43,139 bases of DNA from Lysinibacillus mangiferihumi (GCF_003049665.1 NZ_PYWM01000037.1:1-43139), one strand, 5' to 3'. Shown: positions 33,358 to 41,682, counted from the first letter of the stretch. Translations and numbers: made by a program. Notes: generated by a model not told the origin, from the sequence alone.

Positions 33358-33767
33358 TTGACAACAAAAGAGGCAATGCATATATACTTTCAGATGAGGA
33401 AAGAGGTAGCTACTACAGCTTTAGATTTTTTATTTAAAACGACAATTAGTAGTGATGATAACTTAATAATTTATGACGGCGAAGTGGATGAGGATGAATA
33501 TATCTCATGGAAACCTGTAGAAATGACTGTTACACAAGATTTTACAAGCTTAGAAGATGAATTTGATACGAGTTTTCATGATTATTTTAACTCGTATTGG
33601 TTTGTAGACTTAGATGGATTTTTTAAGGAACACTATATTTCACTAGAATCTGTTCTACCTAATATTGAGATAAGTACTTTTCGAGAGTCTTTGAAAGGAT
33701 ATAAAAAAATCACGCTGATAGTTTAGTAAAAATCCCTATTGGAATTGAAGGGAATGTTCCCTATTAA
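33358..33767 (+). pseudogene. Syd-like immunity gene, frameshifted near the 3' end
   Basis: TTG 33358 opens 122 codons: YISWKPVEMTVTQDF, LEDEFDTSFHDYFNSYWFVD, LESVLPNIEISTFRESLKGY. This resembles the Syd (SecY-interacting) superfamily, which includes polymorphic-toxin immunity proteins. At the A run 33703-33709 the frame is lost: the written product ends KKITLIV, while the other frame continues HADSLVKIPIGIEGNVPY to TAA 33767. Syd proteins normally continue with a G-x-x-EAHGDSL-like segment, so the gene was longer and is now damaged. Confidence 0.62.
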
Positions 33768-34005
33768 TTAATTTTTTAGAATAGAAAATTTAAAATAAGC
33801 TTTAGTTGAACTTTGAATGGCAATTTATCATTTAAGGTTTCTTTTCCGTAGGAGCTATCTGTGCGCTGAAAAATTACTTTTTATTTAGATTGTAAAAGTT
33901 ATCAAAAAAATCTAAATAAATTGCAGGAGGGTATTCTAACCCTGAATATCGAAAATAGTAAAGAGAAAAGAACCCTAGGAAGCAAGTGTTAGAAGAGGAG
34001 AACTT
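33768..34005 (+). other. Gene-poor spacer
   Basis: No gene or clear repeat. A weak trace of a type 1 terminator (TTTAAGGTTTCTTTT at about 33831) is the only structure seen. Confidence 0.4.
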
Positions 34006-34181
34006 GAAATCGATCATCATGTGCAAGGCTTACCTTTTGGTGGAAAGCATGTAAGTTGAAATATTAAAAAGGCAGTAGAATCTAATAGGCGTCGAGAACA
34101 AATTGATGATTTAAATTTCATAGGAGATTCATTGGAAATGGTGTTATAACAGGTATAGCAAATCAAATTTCAGAAAAGTAA
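34006..34181 (+). pseudogene. HNH/DHH-type nuclease toxin end, broken
   Basis: EIDHHVQGLPFGGKHVS-stop -NIKKAVESNRRREQIDDLNF then a frame change near 34127 and GNGVITGIANQISEK to TAA 34179-34181. D-H-H followed by G-x-P-FGGKH fits the end of an HNH-type toxin; the assignment is loose. At least one stop (34056-34058) and one frameshift. The stop is 12 bases before the DUF2247 gene. Confidence 0.5.
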
Positions 34182-34193
34182 TAGGTGAATAAT

Positions 34194-34673
34194 ATGAACT
34201 TAAAAGATTTAAAAAATAGACATATTACGTATGACTGGAAAACTATTTTTGTAGGTGTCCAAGATAATTATTTTAGCAAAGACGTTATTTCCGAATACGC
34301 GGTAGAGTTGTTAGAGATCGATGATGAAAGTGGATTTGTGAGTGAACTTGCATGGGGAGTATCTAATGAAGATTTAGATAAAGTGATGTTAGAAATAAAA
34401 ACTAGATATTTCCCTCAATTAGATGAAGAAGGCACAATATTAGTAGAGGAGAATAGAAAACTTAGGTTTGTTTGTTTATCTATAATAAAAGAAAACTGTA
34501 AAGGAGATAATGAATTATTAAATAAAATTGCAGAGTTTTATGGAAATCATCATTACCCAGAAGATATGGTGAGTTTTGTTAACTATATGCCTCAAGAAGT
34601 TCCAACTATGAAAAAAGAGTTGGTAAATAGGTTTGATATATTTTTAAAATTAGAAAGTGTGAGATTTAGTTAG
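34194..34673 (+). CDS. DUF2247-family putative immunity protein
   Basis: 159 residues from ATG 34194 (MNLKDLKNRHITYDWKTIFV); the in-frame GTG 34185 lies inside the ATAGGTG site. VGVQDNYFSKDVISEYAVEL, SGFVSELAWGVSNEDLDKVM, AEFYGNHHYPEDMVSFVNYM fit DUF2247, a family of unknown function often found next to toxin tails. Position after an HNH-type relic supports an immunity role. Confidence 0.7.
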   Translation: MNLKDLKNRHITYDWKTIFVGVQDNYFSKDVISEYAVELLEIDDESGFVSELAWGVSNEDLDKVMLEIKTRYFPQLDEEGTILVEENRKLRFVCLSIIKENCKGDNELLNKIAEFYGNHHYPEDMVSFVNYMPQEVPTMKKELVNRFDIFLKLESVRFS

Positions 34674-34740
34674 CTATTTTACTTGAGTATAACGGTAGAG
34701 AAAGAAGGACTTAAAAGAACAAGGGAAAAAGAAATCTAGA

Positions 34741-34860
34741 AGAAGTAAAGGAGCAACTCCGTCAGTTGGAAGCACCGTCGTTGGTGTTGAACGAATAGGC
34801 GTAAAAGAGAATAAGTGACCAATGCAGTAGGTGTTCTTAATAACTAGTGTCCACGCTATA
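34741..34860 (+). repeat. Pre-toxin scraps
   Basis: GTAAAGGAGCAACTCCGTCA GTTGG... (34746-34800) codes VKEQLRQLEAPSLVLNERIG, a worn copy of the pre-toxin segment VKDQFRQLGTPQLELAGV. Next comes GACCAATGCAGTAGGTGTTC, a worn copy of the linker at about 26371. Two different pre-toxin types are thus joined, a recombination scar. Confidence 0.65.
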
Positions 34861-34960
34861 GTTGTACAAATGTTATATTAGAATTTAGAGAAAAATATAC
34901 TATTATAAAGCTAAGTATCTTTACAAATGATACAGTAATTCCATAAGGGTTAGGGAGAAT

Positions 34961-35368
34961 ATGTTGAATAATAATATTGATTATGAAAGTATCAAAGATT
35001 CTGTTGTATACAGTTTTGAAGAATATATTGAAGAGGATGGATTTACAGCATCACAATCTGCAGCAAAAGTATTTGAAGAAGATTGGAGAGATTTAAATTA
35101 TAATGCTTTTACAAGGACTGCATATTATATTTGTGTTGCAATAGAGTGTTTTAAACTTAAGGAAATACCAGATTTTGTATATAAAAATTTAGACTTTTAT
35201 ATCAATAGTGAAGAATTTAAAAATGAAGCGAATGAAAAAGATATAGAACAGTTATCACAAGACATAGATAAATGTATCCAAGCAATAGAAGATGGAGATT
35301 ATAAGGTTATTAAATCGAGCTTTGGGGCTAAATCAAGAATCGAATATATTCTTAGTTTAAAACCGTAG
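34961..35368 (+). CDS. Putative immunity protein
   Basis: 135 residues, TAGGGAGA site, ATG 34961. Entirely helical and acidic: YESIKDSVVYSFEEYIEEDG, FTASQSAAKVFEEDWRDLNY, NAFTRTAYYICVAIECFKLK, LSQDIDKCIQAIEDGDYKVI. Uninterrupted; no family recognised. No toxin end is detectable directly in front. Confidence 0.68.
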   Translation: MLNNNIDYESIKDSVVYSFEEYIEEDGFTASQSAAKVFEEDWRDLNYNAFTRTAYYICVAIECFKLKEIPDFVYKNLDFYINSEEFKNEANEKDIEQLSQDIDKCIQAIEDGDYKVIKSSFGAKSRIEYILSLKP

Positions 35369-35528
35369 TTAAACAATATAATTACTAAGATACCAAAATT
35401 GAAATCATTTATAAATAATTATAGAAAGTTGAAATAAATTTATCATAAATACTACTCTACATAAACATTATCTGAATGATTTTCTACAAAAAATATAGTA
35501 AACATGTTGGGAAAGCACATAATTAGCA

Positions 35529-35748
35529 AACAATAGCATCTAGGGAAAATATAACTGCTGAAGAGAGAGCTGGTTTAGTGGAAAGAAAAATAAAAATATG
35601 GTAATACAATAGGACCAATAGCTGAGAGTGTGTAAATATAGTAAGAGATTCATCTATTGTTAAAGGAATTTATGAATCAGATGAACAAGTATGGAAAATA
35701 AAAATTCAAAAATCAATGCAAAAAGATGATGTAATAAATCACTATTAA
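35529..35748 (+). pseudogene. Toxin tail relic
   Basis: TIASRENITAEERAGLVERK in one frame, then after small indels GNTIGPIAESV and, from about 35637, NIVRDSSIVKGIYESDEQVW KIKIQKSMQKDDVINHY to TAA 35746-35748. Sense conserved, frame lost at least twice. Family unknown. Confidence 0.5.
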
Positions 35749-35776
35749 GACTAGGACCTTAGGAGGGGCATTTATA

Positions 35777-36220
35777 GTGATAATGAATAATTACTCTAAG
35801 ACAGGGACGTATATTTTATTAGATGACAGCGGATATTCAATAGTTGAAAAAAGCAAAGTTCAAATGGTTAGACAAGGCATCGGAGGGTTTAGTGAAGATG
35901 GGCGGATAGTCGGTATTTATGTTAAAGATAACAAACTGTTTTTTTTCTACAATGGAAAATCATTCGAAACATCTATAAACGATTTAACTTGTACAAATAT
36001 TTATGTTTCTAAATCGAAAAGATGTTTTAGTGTAATAATAGAGGGGCAAAATATCTGTAATATAGTTTATAAGCCTTTTATTGATCCAGGAATGATTTAT
36101 TATGATGCAGACCCTGAAGAGTTTGATGTGTTGCTATACTTAAGTGAATTATTGAAGAACGAGGATTCTATTAACAGATTTATGCAGGGTATGGAAGTAA
36201 TTAAAGAGCAGAATAAATAA
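35777..36220 (+). CDS. Putative immunity protein
   Basis: 147 residues from GTG 35777, chosen because AGGAGGGG is 8 bases upstream; ATG 35783 would be too far. Beta-rich: YSKTGTYILLDDSGYSIVEK, IVGIYVKDNKLFFFYNGKSF, RCFSVIIEGQNICNIVYKPF, then a C-terminal helix FDVLLYLSELLKNEDSINRF. Uninterrupted, family unknown. Confidence 0.7.
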   Translation: MIMNNYSKTGTYILLDDSGYSIVEKSKVQMVRQGIGGFSEDGRIVGIYVKDNKLFFFYNGKSFETSINDLTCTNIYVSKSKRCFSVIIEGQNICNIVYKPFIDPGMIYYDADPEEFDVLLYLSELLKNEDSINRFMQGMEVIKEQNK

Positions 36221-36231
36221 AAATATACATT

Positions 36232-36260
36232 AAAAGGCTTAAAGGGCTCAAGCCTTTTAG
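36232..36260 (+). terminator. Hairpin terminator
   Basis: AAAAGGCTT / AAGCCTTTT perfect arms around a 9-base loop, 11 bases after the immunity stop. The T's are within the 3' arm. Confidence 0.65.
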
Positions 36261-36473
36261 CAGCTGAATTACCTTTGGAACAAACCTCAGCAAAGAGAAA
36301 ATTGTCAAAATAATTCAGACTGTGGAGAATGCGTCAGTAGTCACTAAGGCACGTAATGACTTTTATCCAGAAAATATCAAGGGGATATGGCTAAAAGCTA
36401 CGACGACTTCATTCTCATCTGCAATTATTTACCATTGTAGATGCTGCTAAAGTCGAGAATGAATCGATTGTCT

Positions 36474-36767
36474 TCAACAGGCGACAAGTGCTTCGGAGGG
36501 CAATACCGGTAGCTGGAGAAATAGCAGATGGCCAGAATGCTGCTATTTATTATACAAAGGGAGAAAAGGTGAATGTGACCCTCTCTTAGGAGCGACATCA
36601 ACAGTCGGGAAATTGTTAGGTATTCAAGGGTTACTTGAACAAAGAATTGGATTGGGGTTAGAGGTAAAAGATAAATTGAAATAACCAATAACTATAGGCC
36701 ATCTGGTAAAACAGAATTTTTCGATGCAGATGGGCAGGCAATGGAGGTTCATAGAAGTGGAATTTAG
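36474..36767 (+). pseudogene. Hybrid relic: terminator half, pre-toxin scrap and toxin end
   Basis: Half of a type 2 terminator (GATTGTCTTCAACAGGCGAC AAGTGCTT) is joined to a worn pre-toxin (36498-36600: IPVAGEIADGQNAAIYYTKG EKVNVTLS). After unreadable DNA a toxin end appears at 36690-36767: NYRPSGKTEFFDADGQAMEV HRSGI and TAG, overlapping the GTG of the next gene by 11 bases. The order pre-toxin/toxin-end/immunity is that of a full cassette whose middle is gone. Confidence 0.6.
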
Positions 36768-37440
36768 TTATCAAGAATACAATGAGTATATAAATGAAAC
36801 TTATATGGAATTTAAAGATGAAAAGATGAGTAACAAAGAAGCAATAGCAAGAACATATAATGAGTATGATATGGTCGCCAAAAAAAGTGAAACAGATAAG
36901 GGAATAGTTTATATAGAACTTGCAGAAATCTTAATTACTCATTTAAAGGCAATGTATACATTCAAGAGTTATATTGAAAATGTGTTGATTGAATTAGATT
37001 TTAATTTAATTAAACTTGAAAATGCAATATCTCAGGAAGAGTATAATGACTTGTTTTCACGTAGAGTACATGTTTTACAAGAATTTAAAAAAATGCCTCT
37101 TGATTACTATCAAACGGGTTGTTGGTATTATGAAGAGTTAATAGGGGAAGTACAAAAATATATTAGCAATTTTATAGAAGAAAACAAAAATACGGAGACT
37201 ATAGTCACTGATGTATTACAACGATTTGAAAGAGATTGTAAAAACACAAAAAGCGAAAAGTATATTATCTATACAACGCTTGCTGAAAATCTGTGTAATC
37301 AAGGGTTAATAACTGTAAATGGTATTGAGGAAATAAAGAATGAGTTGCAATCATTTCAAGTTTGCGATATATCTAATGAGCAATTAACTGAAGATGAACA
37401 AGAGAAATTAGCAAATCGAATTAAAAAAGTAAAACTATAA
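36757..37440 (+). CDS. Imm3-like immunity protein (copy 2)
   Basis: 227 residues from GTG 36757, with GGAGG nine bases upstream, giving an N-terminus (MEFSYQEYNEYINETYMEFK) that lines up with copy 1 at 19568. The open frame extends upstream to 36724, but that part codes for nothing similar. NKEAIARTYNEYDMVAKKSE TDKGIVYIELAEILITH, then CKNTKSEKYIIYTTLAENLC NQGL. Likely Imm3 family; role in neutralising the truncated toxin before it. Confidence 0.7.
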   Translation: MEFSYQEYNEYINETYMEFKDEKMSNKEAIARTYNEYDMVAKKSETDKGIVYIELAEILITHLKAMYTFKSYIENVLIELDFNLIKLENAISQEEYNDLFSRRVHVLQEFKKMPLDYYQTGCWYYEELIGEVQKYISNFIEENKNTETIVTDVLQRFERDCKNTKSEKYIIYTTLAENLCNQGLITVNGIEEIKNELQSFQVCDISNEQLTEDEQEKLANRIKKVKL

Positions 37441-37459
37441 AATAAACAAATAGCTAAAG

Positions 37460-37494
37460 GCAGAAGCGTTGCTCTCACAACTTTTCTGCTTTTT
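37460..37494 (+). terminator. Hairpin terminator after Imm3-like copy 2
   Basis: GCAGAAgcGTTG pairs with CAACttTTCTGC (loop CTCTCA), followed by TTTTT. Confidence 0.75.
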
Positions 37495-37678
37495 CAATTT
37501 AACATAAAAATTAATACATGTAGGGACTATTCTGTCAATAGTGGGTAAAAGCAAATGAAGAATTGACGGACAAGACTGTTCAAGAATGATAAAAGTGGAA
37601 ATATAAAAACATTTAGGTTAGACACAGATGGTAAAATCTTAGGAGAATGTCAAAGCAAGGGGGAGACAAATGAAATGA

Positions 37679-37928
37679 GTGATCAATTGTATAATAGAAG
37701 AAAAATTTAAAGAAGGAATAGATTATTATAAAGAGTTTGCTGAAGTTTTAGCTGTAAATGAAGTGCTGAGAATGAATCTGGGTGCTCGAAAGATTTGACT
37801 GAAGTGTAATAAAAACAGGAATTCATAAGAATAAGCCAGGTGTGGTTATGTTTAAATGTTGTCCACGCTGTAAGTATTTATTAGATGGATTTGGAGTAAT
37901 ATCGGGGGTATCTACAGTTGAAAGATAA
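37679..37928 (+). pseudogene. Immunity scrap fused to the end of a deaminase-like toxin
   Basis: First piece: VINCIIEEKFKEGIDYYKEF AEVLAVNE (37679-37798), an immunity-like start following a toxin end at ~37600-37670 (TFRLDTDGKILGECQSKG). Second piece, in another frame from 37765: AENESGCSKDLTEV, frame change near 37805, then KTGIHKNKPGVVMFKCCPRC KYLLDGFGVISGVSTVER to TAA 37926-37928. A-E and C-C-P-R-C look like deaminase zinc motifs. The following YwqK-type antidote supports a YwqJ-like toxin. The stop overlaps the YwqK start. Confidence 0.55.
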
Positions 37929-38370
37929 ATTATTAAACAAAGAATACATTATGAAAAATGGTAAGAATTTTGGAAAGAATTTTGGGTATGGGGGAGATGA
38001 TTATGATTCATTTATAGTGGAATATGATCAAAATAATAATGAACACCTATTTACAGGCATAATCTATGAATGTTATGAAGATGGTAATTTAGCAAACTAT
38101 TATATAGTAAAAAATGGTGTTAAGAATGGGGAAATGGTTTATTATTATCCGAATGGACAAGTCAAAGAAATTAAAAATATCGACACAAACACTGTAGAAG
38201 GCATACAAAAAGAGTTCTATGAAAATGGTGTTTTAAAATTAGTTGAATATAGAGTTTTAGGTAGATTAGAGAGCTTTATAAAATATGATGAGCATGGCAA
38301 TGTATTACAAGAAAAGAACGGATCAATAGAACTTAATCCAACTTATATTGTAAGAATGGATGAAAAATGA
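37918..38370 (+). CDS. ywqK: YwqK-family (MORN-repeat) antitoxin/immunity protein
   Basis: 150 residues from TTG 37918, overlapping the toxin end by 11 bases; ATG 37948 is an alternative. MORN-type repeats: FTGIIYECYEDGNLANYYIV, KNGVKNGEMVYYYPNGQVKE, EGIQKEFYENGVLKLVEY. This matches the YwqK antitoxin family, named for the B. subtilis gene beside the deaminase toxin gene ywqJ. Last gene of the array. Confidence 0.8.
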   Translation: MKDKLLNKEYIMKNGKNFGKNFGYGGDDYDSFIVEYDQNNNEHLFTGIIYECYEDGNLANYYIVKNGVKNGEMVYYYPNGQVKEIKNIDTNTVEGIQKEFYENGVLKLVEYRVLGRLESFIKYDEHGNVLQEKNGSIELNPTYIVRMDEK

Positions 38371-38521
38371 AAAATATTTAAAGAACATGCTAGAAAAATA
38401 AGACGCTATTATATGGTTTACATTTTCTTAATATTCAATTAGGAATATTTTAAATGAATTAACCAAAAATATTGTATAGTTATTTTCAATAAAAAAGAAT
38501 AGAAGGATGGGATGATTAGAA

Positions 38522-39349
38522 ATGAAGAAATTTTTCTCTCTGTTGTTTATTTTATCTTTGTTTGTATTTATGCCCTTGGTCACTAACGCAAATGATCTTT
38601 CTGAAGAGACCATAGAACTTCAGCGAAATGATAGAACCGACTTTTCTATTCCTGAAAAAAGCGATTTAACATCAATCATGACAGATGGGGATAGCAAAAT
38701 TTATAAAGTTGCCCTTGGTATGAACAGAAGCGAGAAATTAACATTGGTAACTAGAAAAACATTTGATGTAGAGATTACAGATCCAAAAGGGGATACAATC
38801 GTTCAGAAAACTGGATTAGGGGACGAGGGTAATAGACAAGTTGAATTTGATACAAGTATTGTTGGTAATTATCATATTCATATTAAACCCTCGGAAGATG
38901 GCAGAAATAATTATCCGTATAGTTTACGAACAATTGTAGGGGAGCCAGTCTATCTATATGCTAATCCAAGTTATCGAGTAGATTTACGTACTTCTTCTAT
39001 ATCTTCAAGAAAAACAACGAGTGATATTCAATATTTTGATTTAACGAATATTAGCAGTATTCCTGACGATGCAATTTTAACAGATTTTACAATAGGCGGT
39101 AAGGAGACAAATCGCTATTTAGTTAGCTTGTATTCAATCAAGAGAAGCCTTCGTCCAACATCTAGTTTTTCTTGGATTGATGCTACGTTCCCTTTATATA
39201 ATCCAAAACAATTAGATGCTGTTCCAAAACATGCTCAAATAAAAGTAAAGCAACCTTATGCATTTAAATACTCTGCATCTTTCGATTTACCAGGAACTTA
39301 TACTTTACAACCCTTTGTTTTAATAAGCTATAAACGGGAAATGAAATAA
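38522..39349 (+). CDS. Secreted protein of unknown function
   Basis: 275 residues. Clear signal peptide: MKK, hydrophobic FFSLLFILSLFVFMPLV, likely cleavage after TNA (residue 23). The mature part is beta-rich: DSKIYKVALGMNRSEKLTLV, TFDVEITDPKGDTIV, VGNYHIHIKPSEDGRNNYPY resemble the PPC (bacterial pre-peptidase C-terminal) type fold; the second half (ISSIPDDAILTDFTIGGKET) may be a second beta domain. No catalytic motif seen. Start supported by AAGGATGGG a little far upstream. It pairs with the next gene (15-base gap, AGGAGG), so the two form an operon outside the toxin array. Confidence 0.75.
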   Translation: MKKFFSLLFILSLFVFMPLVTNANDLSEETIELQRNDRTDFSIPEKSDLTSIMTDGDSKIYKVALGMNRSEKLTLVTRKTFDVEITDPKGDTIVQKTGLGDEGNRQVEFDTSIVGNYHIHIKPSEDGRNNYPYSLRTIVGEPVYLYANPSYRVDLRTSSISSRKTTSDIQYFDLTNISSIPDDAILTDFTIGGKETNRYLVSLYSIKRSLRPTSSFSWIDATFPLYNPKQLDAVPKHAQIKVKQPYAFKYSASFDLPGTYTLQPFVLISYKREMK

Positions 39350-39364
39350 TAGGAGGACTTGGCT

Positions 39365-40366
39365 ATGTCGCATTCACTACGCTCAATTTCTCAAAGACAA
39401 ACTTTTAACTCTCCATCTTATCCAAAAATGGCGTTTTCTCGTAAAGAACAACAGGCTCCTTTAAACTCAAATCTACTAGGCTCCCAATTACGGGAAGTAC
39501 ATCACCATAAGCGGGATAATCGTTTGACCATCAAGAAACATCCAGTTGTAGGTAATCCAAATAATTATAAACGCTTCTCCTTAGAGGGAAAACGCCAAAT
39601 GTTAGCGAGCATACAAAATTTTATTCATACCGGTAATCCTGCTTATCTAAATAGTGTAAGAGATAAGAATAAGGTTTTAAAGGGATTTCAAAGTTTAGGA
39701 AGTGTAGCTTCAGCTTTGAAAAAAATGGAGTTACATATTCAAAAAAAACAGACTAAATTAAACTCAAATATAATAGAATCTCCATCAAGAGAAAGTAATT
39801 TTCACAATCAATACCAAGCAAAAGTTCTTCATGTCGATCAAAATTTTAATTTGACTATCAAAAACAATCAAGTTTATGGCATTCCGACTGATTATGGGAT
39901 TATTAATTATCAGTTTATTGATGATGGGTCATCTAGATATGTAAAGTTATTACATTATGATAATCAAATATCCGATCACAAACGTGTTCATTTAGAGCGA
40001 AAACGCCAATTGTTACAGGACATCCAAACATTTATTCATACAGGTAGTTCTTCATGGTTACACACAGCAAGAGATAACAGTGAGATTTTACAGGGCTTTG
40101 AAAGTTTTGGCATTACAACAGAAGAACCCTTTACCATAAATAATGGATCTAAACGATATCGAATTAGTCCGAGCGGTATTTTGCACGATGTTGATTTGGA
40201 AAGCAAGGGTATGCGTGAAAAAGATTGGCGCAAATATGGTCACGACGAAAATACAGTTTTTTTAATTCAAGGGAAAGAGTATAAAATGGATGAAAACGGA
40301 AGACTTCCTTTACCAGAAGATTATGTTCATAAATATGAGCAAGTAAAAATTTTTAAAAGAAACTAA
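39365..40366 (+). CDS. Unknown protein with tandem internal duplication
   Basis: 333 residues from ATG 39365, chosen for AGGAGG eight bases before it (TTG 39359 is too close). A ~135-residue unit occurs twice: LNSNLLGSQLRE.. / LNSNIIESPSRE.., LTIKKHPVVGNP / LTIKNNQVYGIP, GKRQMLASIQNFIHTGNPAY / RKRQLLQDIQTFIHTGSSSW, and VLKGFQSLG / ILQGFESFG. A unique C-terminal ~85 residues (..YRISPSGILHDVDLESKGM.., FLIQGKEYKMDENGRLPLPE) follows. No signal peptide, no Cys, rich in Lys/His/Gln. Function unknown; a cargo or effector partner of the secreted protein before it is one idea. Confidence 0.75.
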   Translation: MSHSLRSISQRQTFNSPSYPKMAFSRKEQQAPLNSNLLGSQLREVHHHKRDNRLTIKKHPVVGNPNNYKRFSLEGKRQMLASIQNFIHTGNPAYLNSVRDKNKVLKGFQSLGSVASALKKMELHIQKKQTKLNSNIIESPSRESNFHNQYQAKVLHVDQNFNLTIKNNQVYGIPTDYGIINYQFIDDGSSRYVKLLHYDNQISDHKRVHLERKRQLLQDIQTFIHTGSSSWLHTARDNSEILQGFESFGITTEEPFTINNGSKRYRISPSGILHDVDLESKGMREKDWRKYGHDENTVFLIQGKEYKMDENGRLPLPEDYVHKYEQVKIFKRN

Positions 40367-40383
40367 AAGAGGGCTATATGATA

Positions 40384-41682
40384 TTATCCCCTTTAAGTAG
40401 ACAATGTTAAAAGAGCTACAGTAATCTGTAATTAACATTCTACTTAAAGGGGATTTTTCTATGCCTAGAAAAAATAATTCGTATACAAATGATTTCAAAT
40501 TAGAAGTTGTTCAGGCATATTTAGCCGGTAACGAAAGCTATATTTCTATTGCCAAACGATTTGGCGTTCAGAATAAAACACAAGTCGAACGATGGGTGAA
40601 GAAATTTAAAGAAGTTGGCACCATTGAAGCGTTCAATCGTCTACCATCATCAGGCTCTGGAGAGAAAGGTGTAAAGAATCCATTGAAAGGAAACGTATTT
40701 ATTTTAAGAGTGTAGAAGAAAAACGTGATTACTATAAAGCACAGGTCGAATACTTAAAAAAGCAGTATCCAAATCTGTAAATGGAGGAATGTAACTTATC
40801 TAGAACGCTATCAAATTATCGAATCGATGAAAGATCGTTACCCTATTACATGGCTAACGAAAATGGCGAAAGTACAACGTTCAGGCTATTATAAATTGCT
40901 CAAAAATGGGAAAGTTTCGTTACGCAAAATAGACGATGTTCTATTGAAAGAGCACATTTTAGAAATCCATCAGTCACATAAAATGTATGGCTACCCTCGC
41001 ATGAAAATTGCGCTACGTGACAGAGGATTTGTAGTGAATCATAAGAAAGTTTATCGTTTAATGTGTGAGCTATGCGTGCAATCCATTATTCGCAAGAAGC
41101 GTCGTGTGTGGAAAAATCGTATTTCACGAGTATTCGATAATGTTGTAGCGCGTAATTTTAAGGAACGTACAGTAAATGAAGTATTTGTTACGGATATTAC
41201 GTATTTACCTACAAAGAATGGATTCCTTTATTTATCAGCAGTTAAAGATTTGTATAATAATGAAATTGTCGCATGGAAAATTGGCCAACGAAATGATTTA
41301 GATTTAGTCTTAGATACGCTTACAGAACTAGCCACAAAAAGAAACGTGTACTGGTATCCTTCATTCTGATCAAGGATACCAGTACACGTCAATCAAATAC
41401 CATCAACAGGTGGAACAACTGGGCATAATCGGTAGCTATTCACGTAAAGGGAACTGCCATGATAATGCCTGTATCGAATCCTTCTTCTCACATTTTAAGA
41501 GCGAATGTTTATATCTCTTAGCTGACAATTCGGAGGATGAAGTGATACAAGCCGTTGAAGAATATATATACTTTTATAATTACCAACGCTTCCAAAAACG
41601 ACTCAACCATCTAGCACCGATATAATATCGACACTAGATGGTTGCTTAGTCTCTTTTAAAGCTGTCTACTTGACAGGGGTAA
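40384..41682 (+). mobile_element. IS3-family insertion sequence
   Basis: Ends show imperfect inverted repeats: TTATCCCCTTTAAGTAGACA at 40384 and, as reverse complement of the right end, TTACCCCTGTCAAGTAGACA (ending 41682), both followed by a shared TTAAAAGA. Contains decayed orfA and orfB. I see no matching target duplication (ATA on the left, CCC on the right), so the true ends may differ by a few bases or flanks have changed. Confidence 0.8.
40461..41625 (+). pseudogene. IS3-family transposase (orfA + orfB), frameshifted
   Basis: orfA: MPRKNNSYTNDFKLEVVQAY, helix-turn-helix SIAKRFGVQNKTQVERWVKK, loses frame near 40690 and continues YFKSVEEKRDYYKAQVEYLK to TAA near 40780. orfB from about 40800: ERYQIIESMKDRYPITWLTK, HTH_21 segment SHKMYGYPRMKIALRDRGF, rve integrase domain with VFVTDITYLP (first Asp), then a frame change near 41350 before ILHSDQGYQYTS (second Asp) and [14 protein letters not shown] (Glu), ending HLAPI at 41625. 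All three D,D,E motifs exist but not in one frame, so it is inactive. Confidence 0.87.

Noticed and set aside
1438..38370. Array as a chromosomal integron of promoterless cassettes
   Set aside because: Uniform orientation and recurrent hairpins recall an integron, but there is no integrase gene in the window, the hairpins end in T runs typical of terminators, and homology extends into coding pre-toxin DNA, which fits homologous recombination better.
373..40498. Many minus-strand frames of 60-130 codons across the array
   Set aside because: They lie opposite clearly coding plus-strand genes or pre-toxin copies, recur wherever the pre-toxin is repeated, and lack start signals or family motifs. 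Only the IS3 fragment at 7649-7938 and the partial gene at the right edge were kept.
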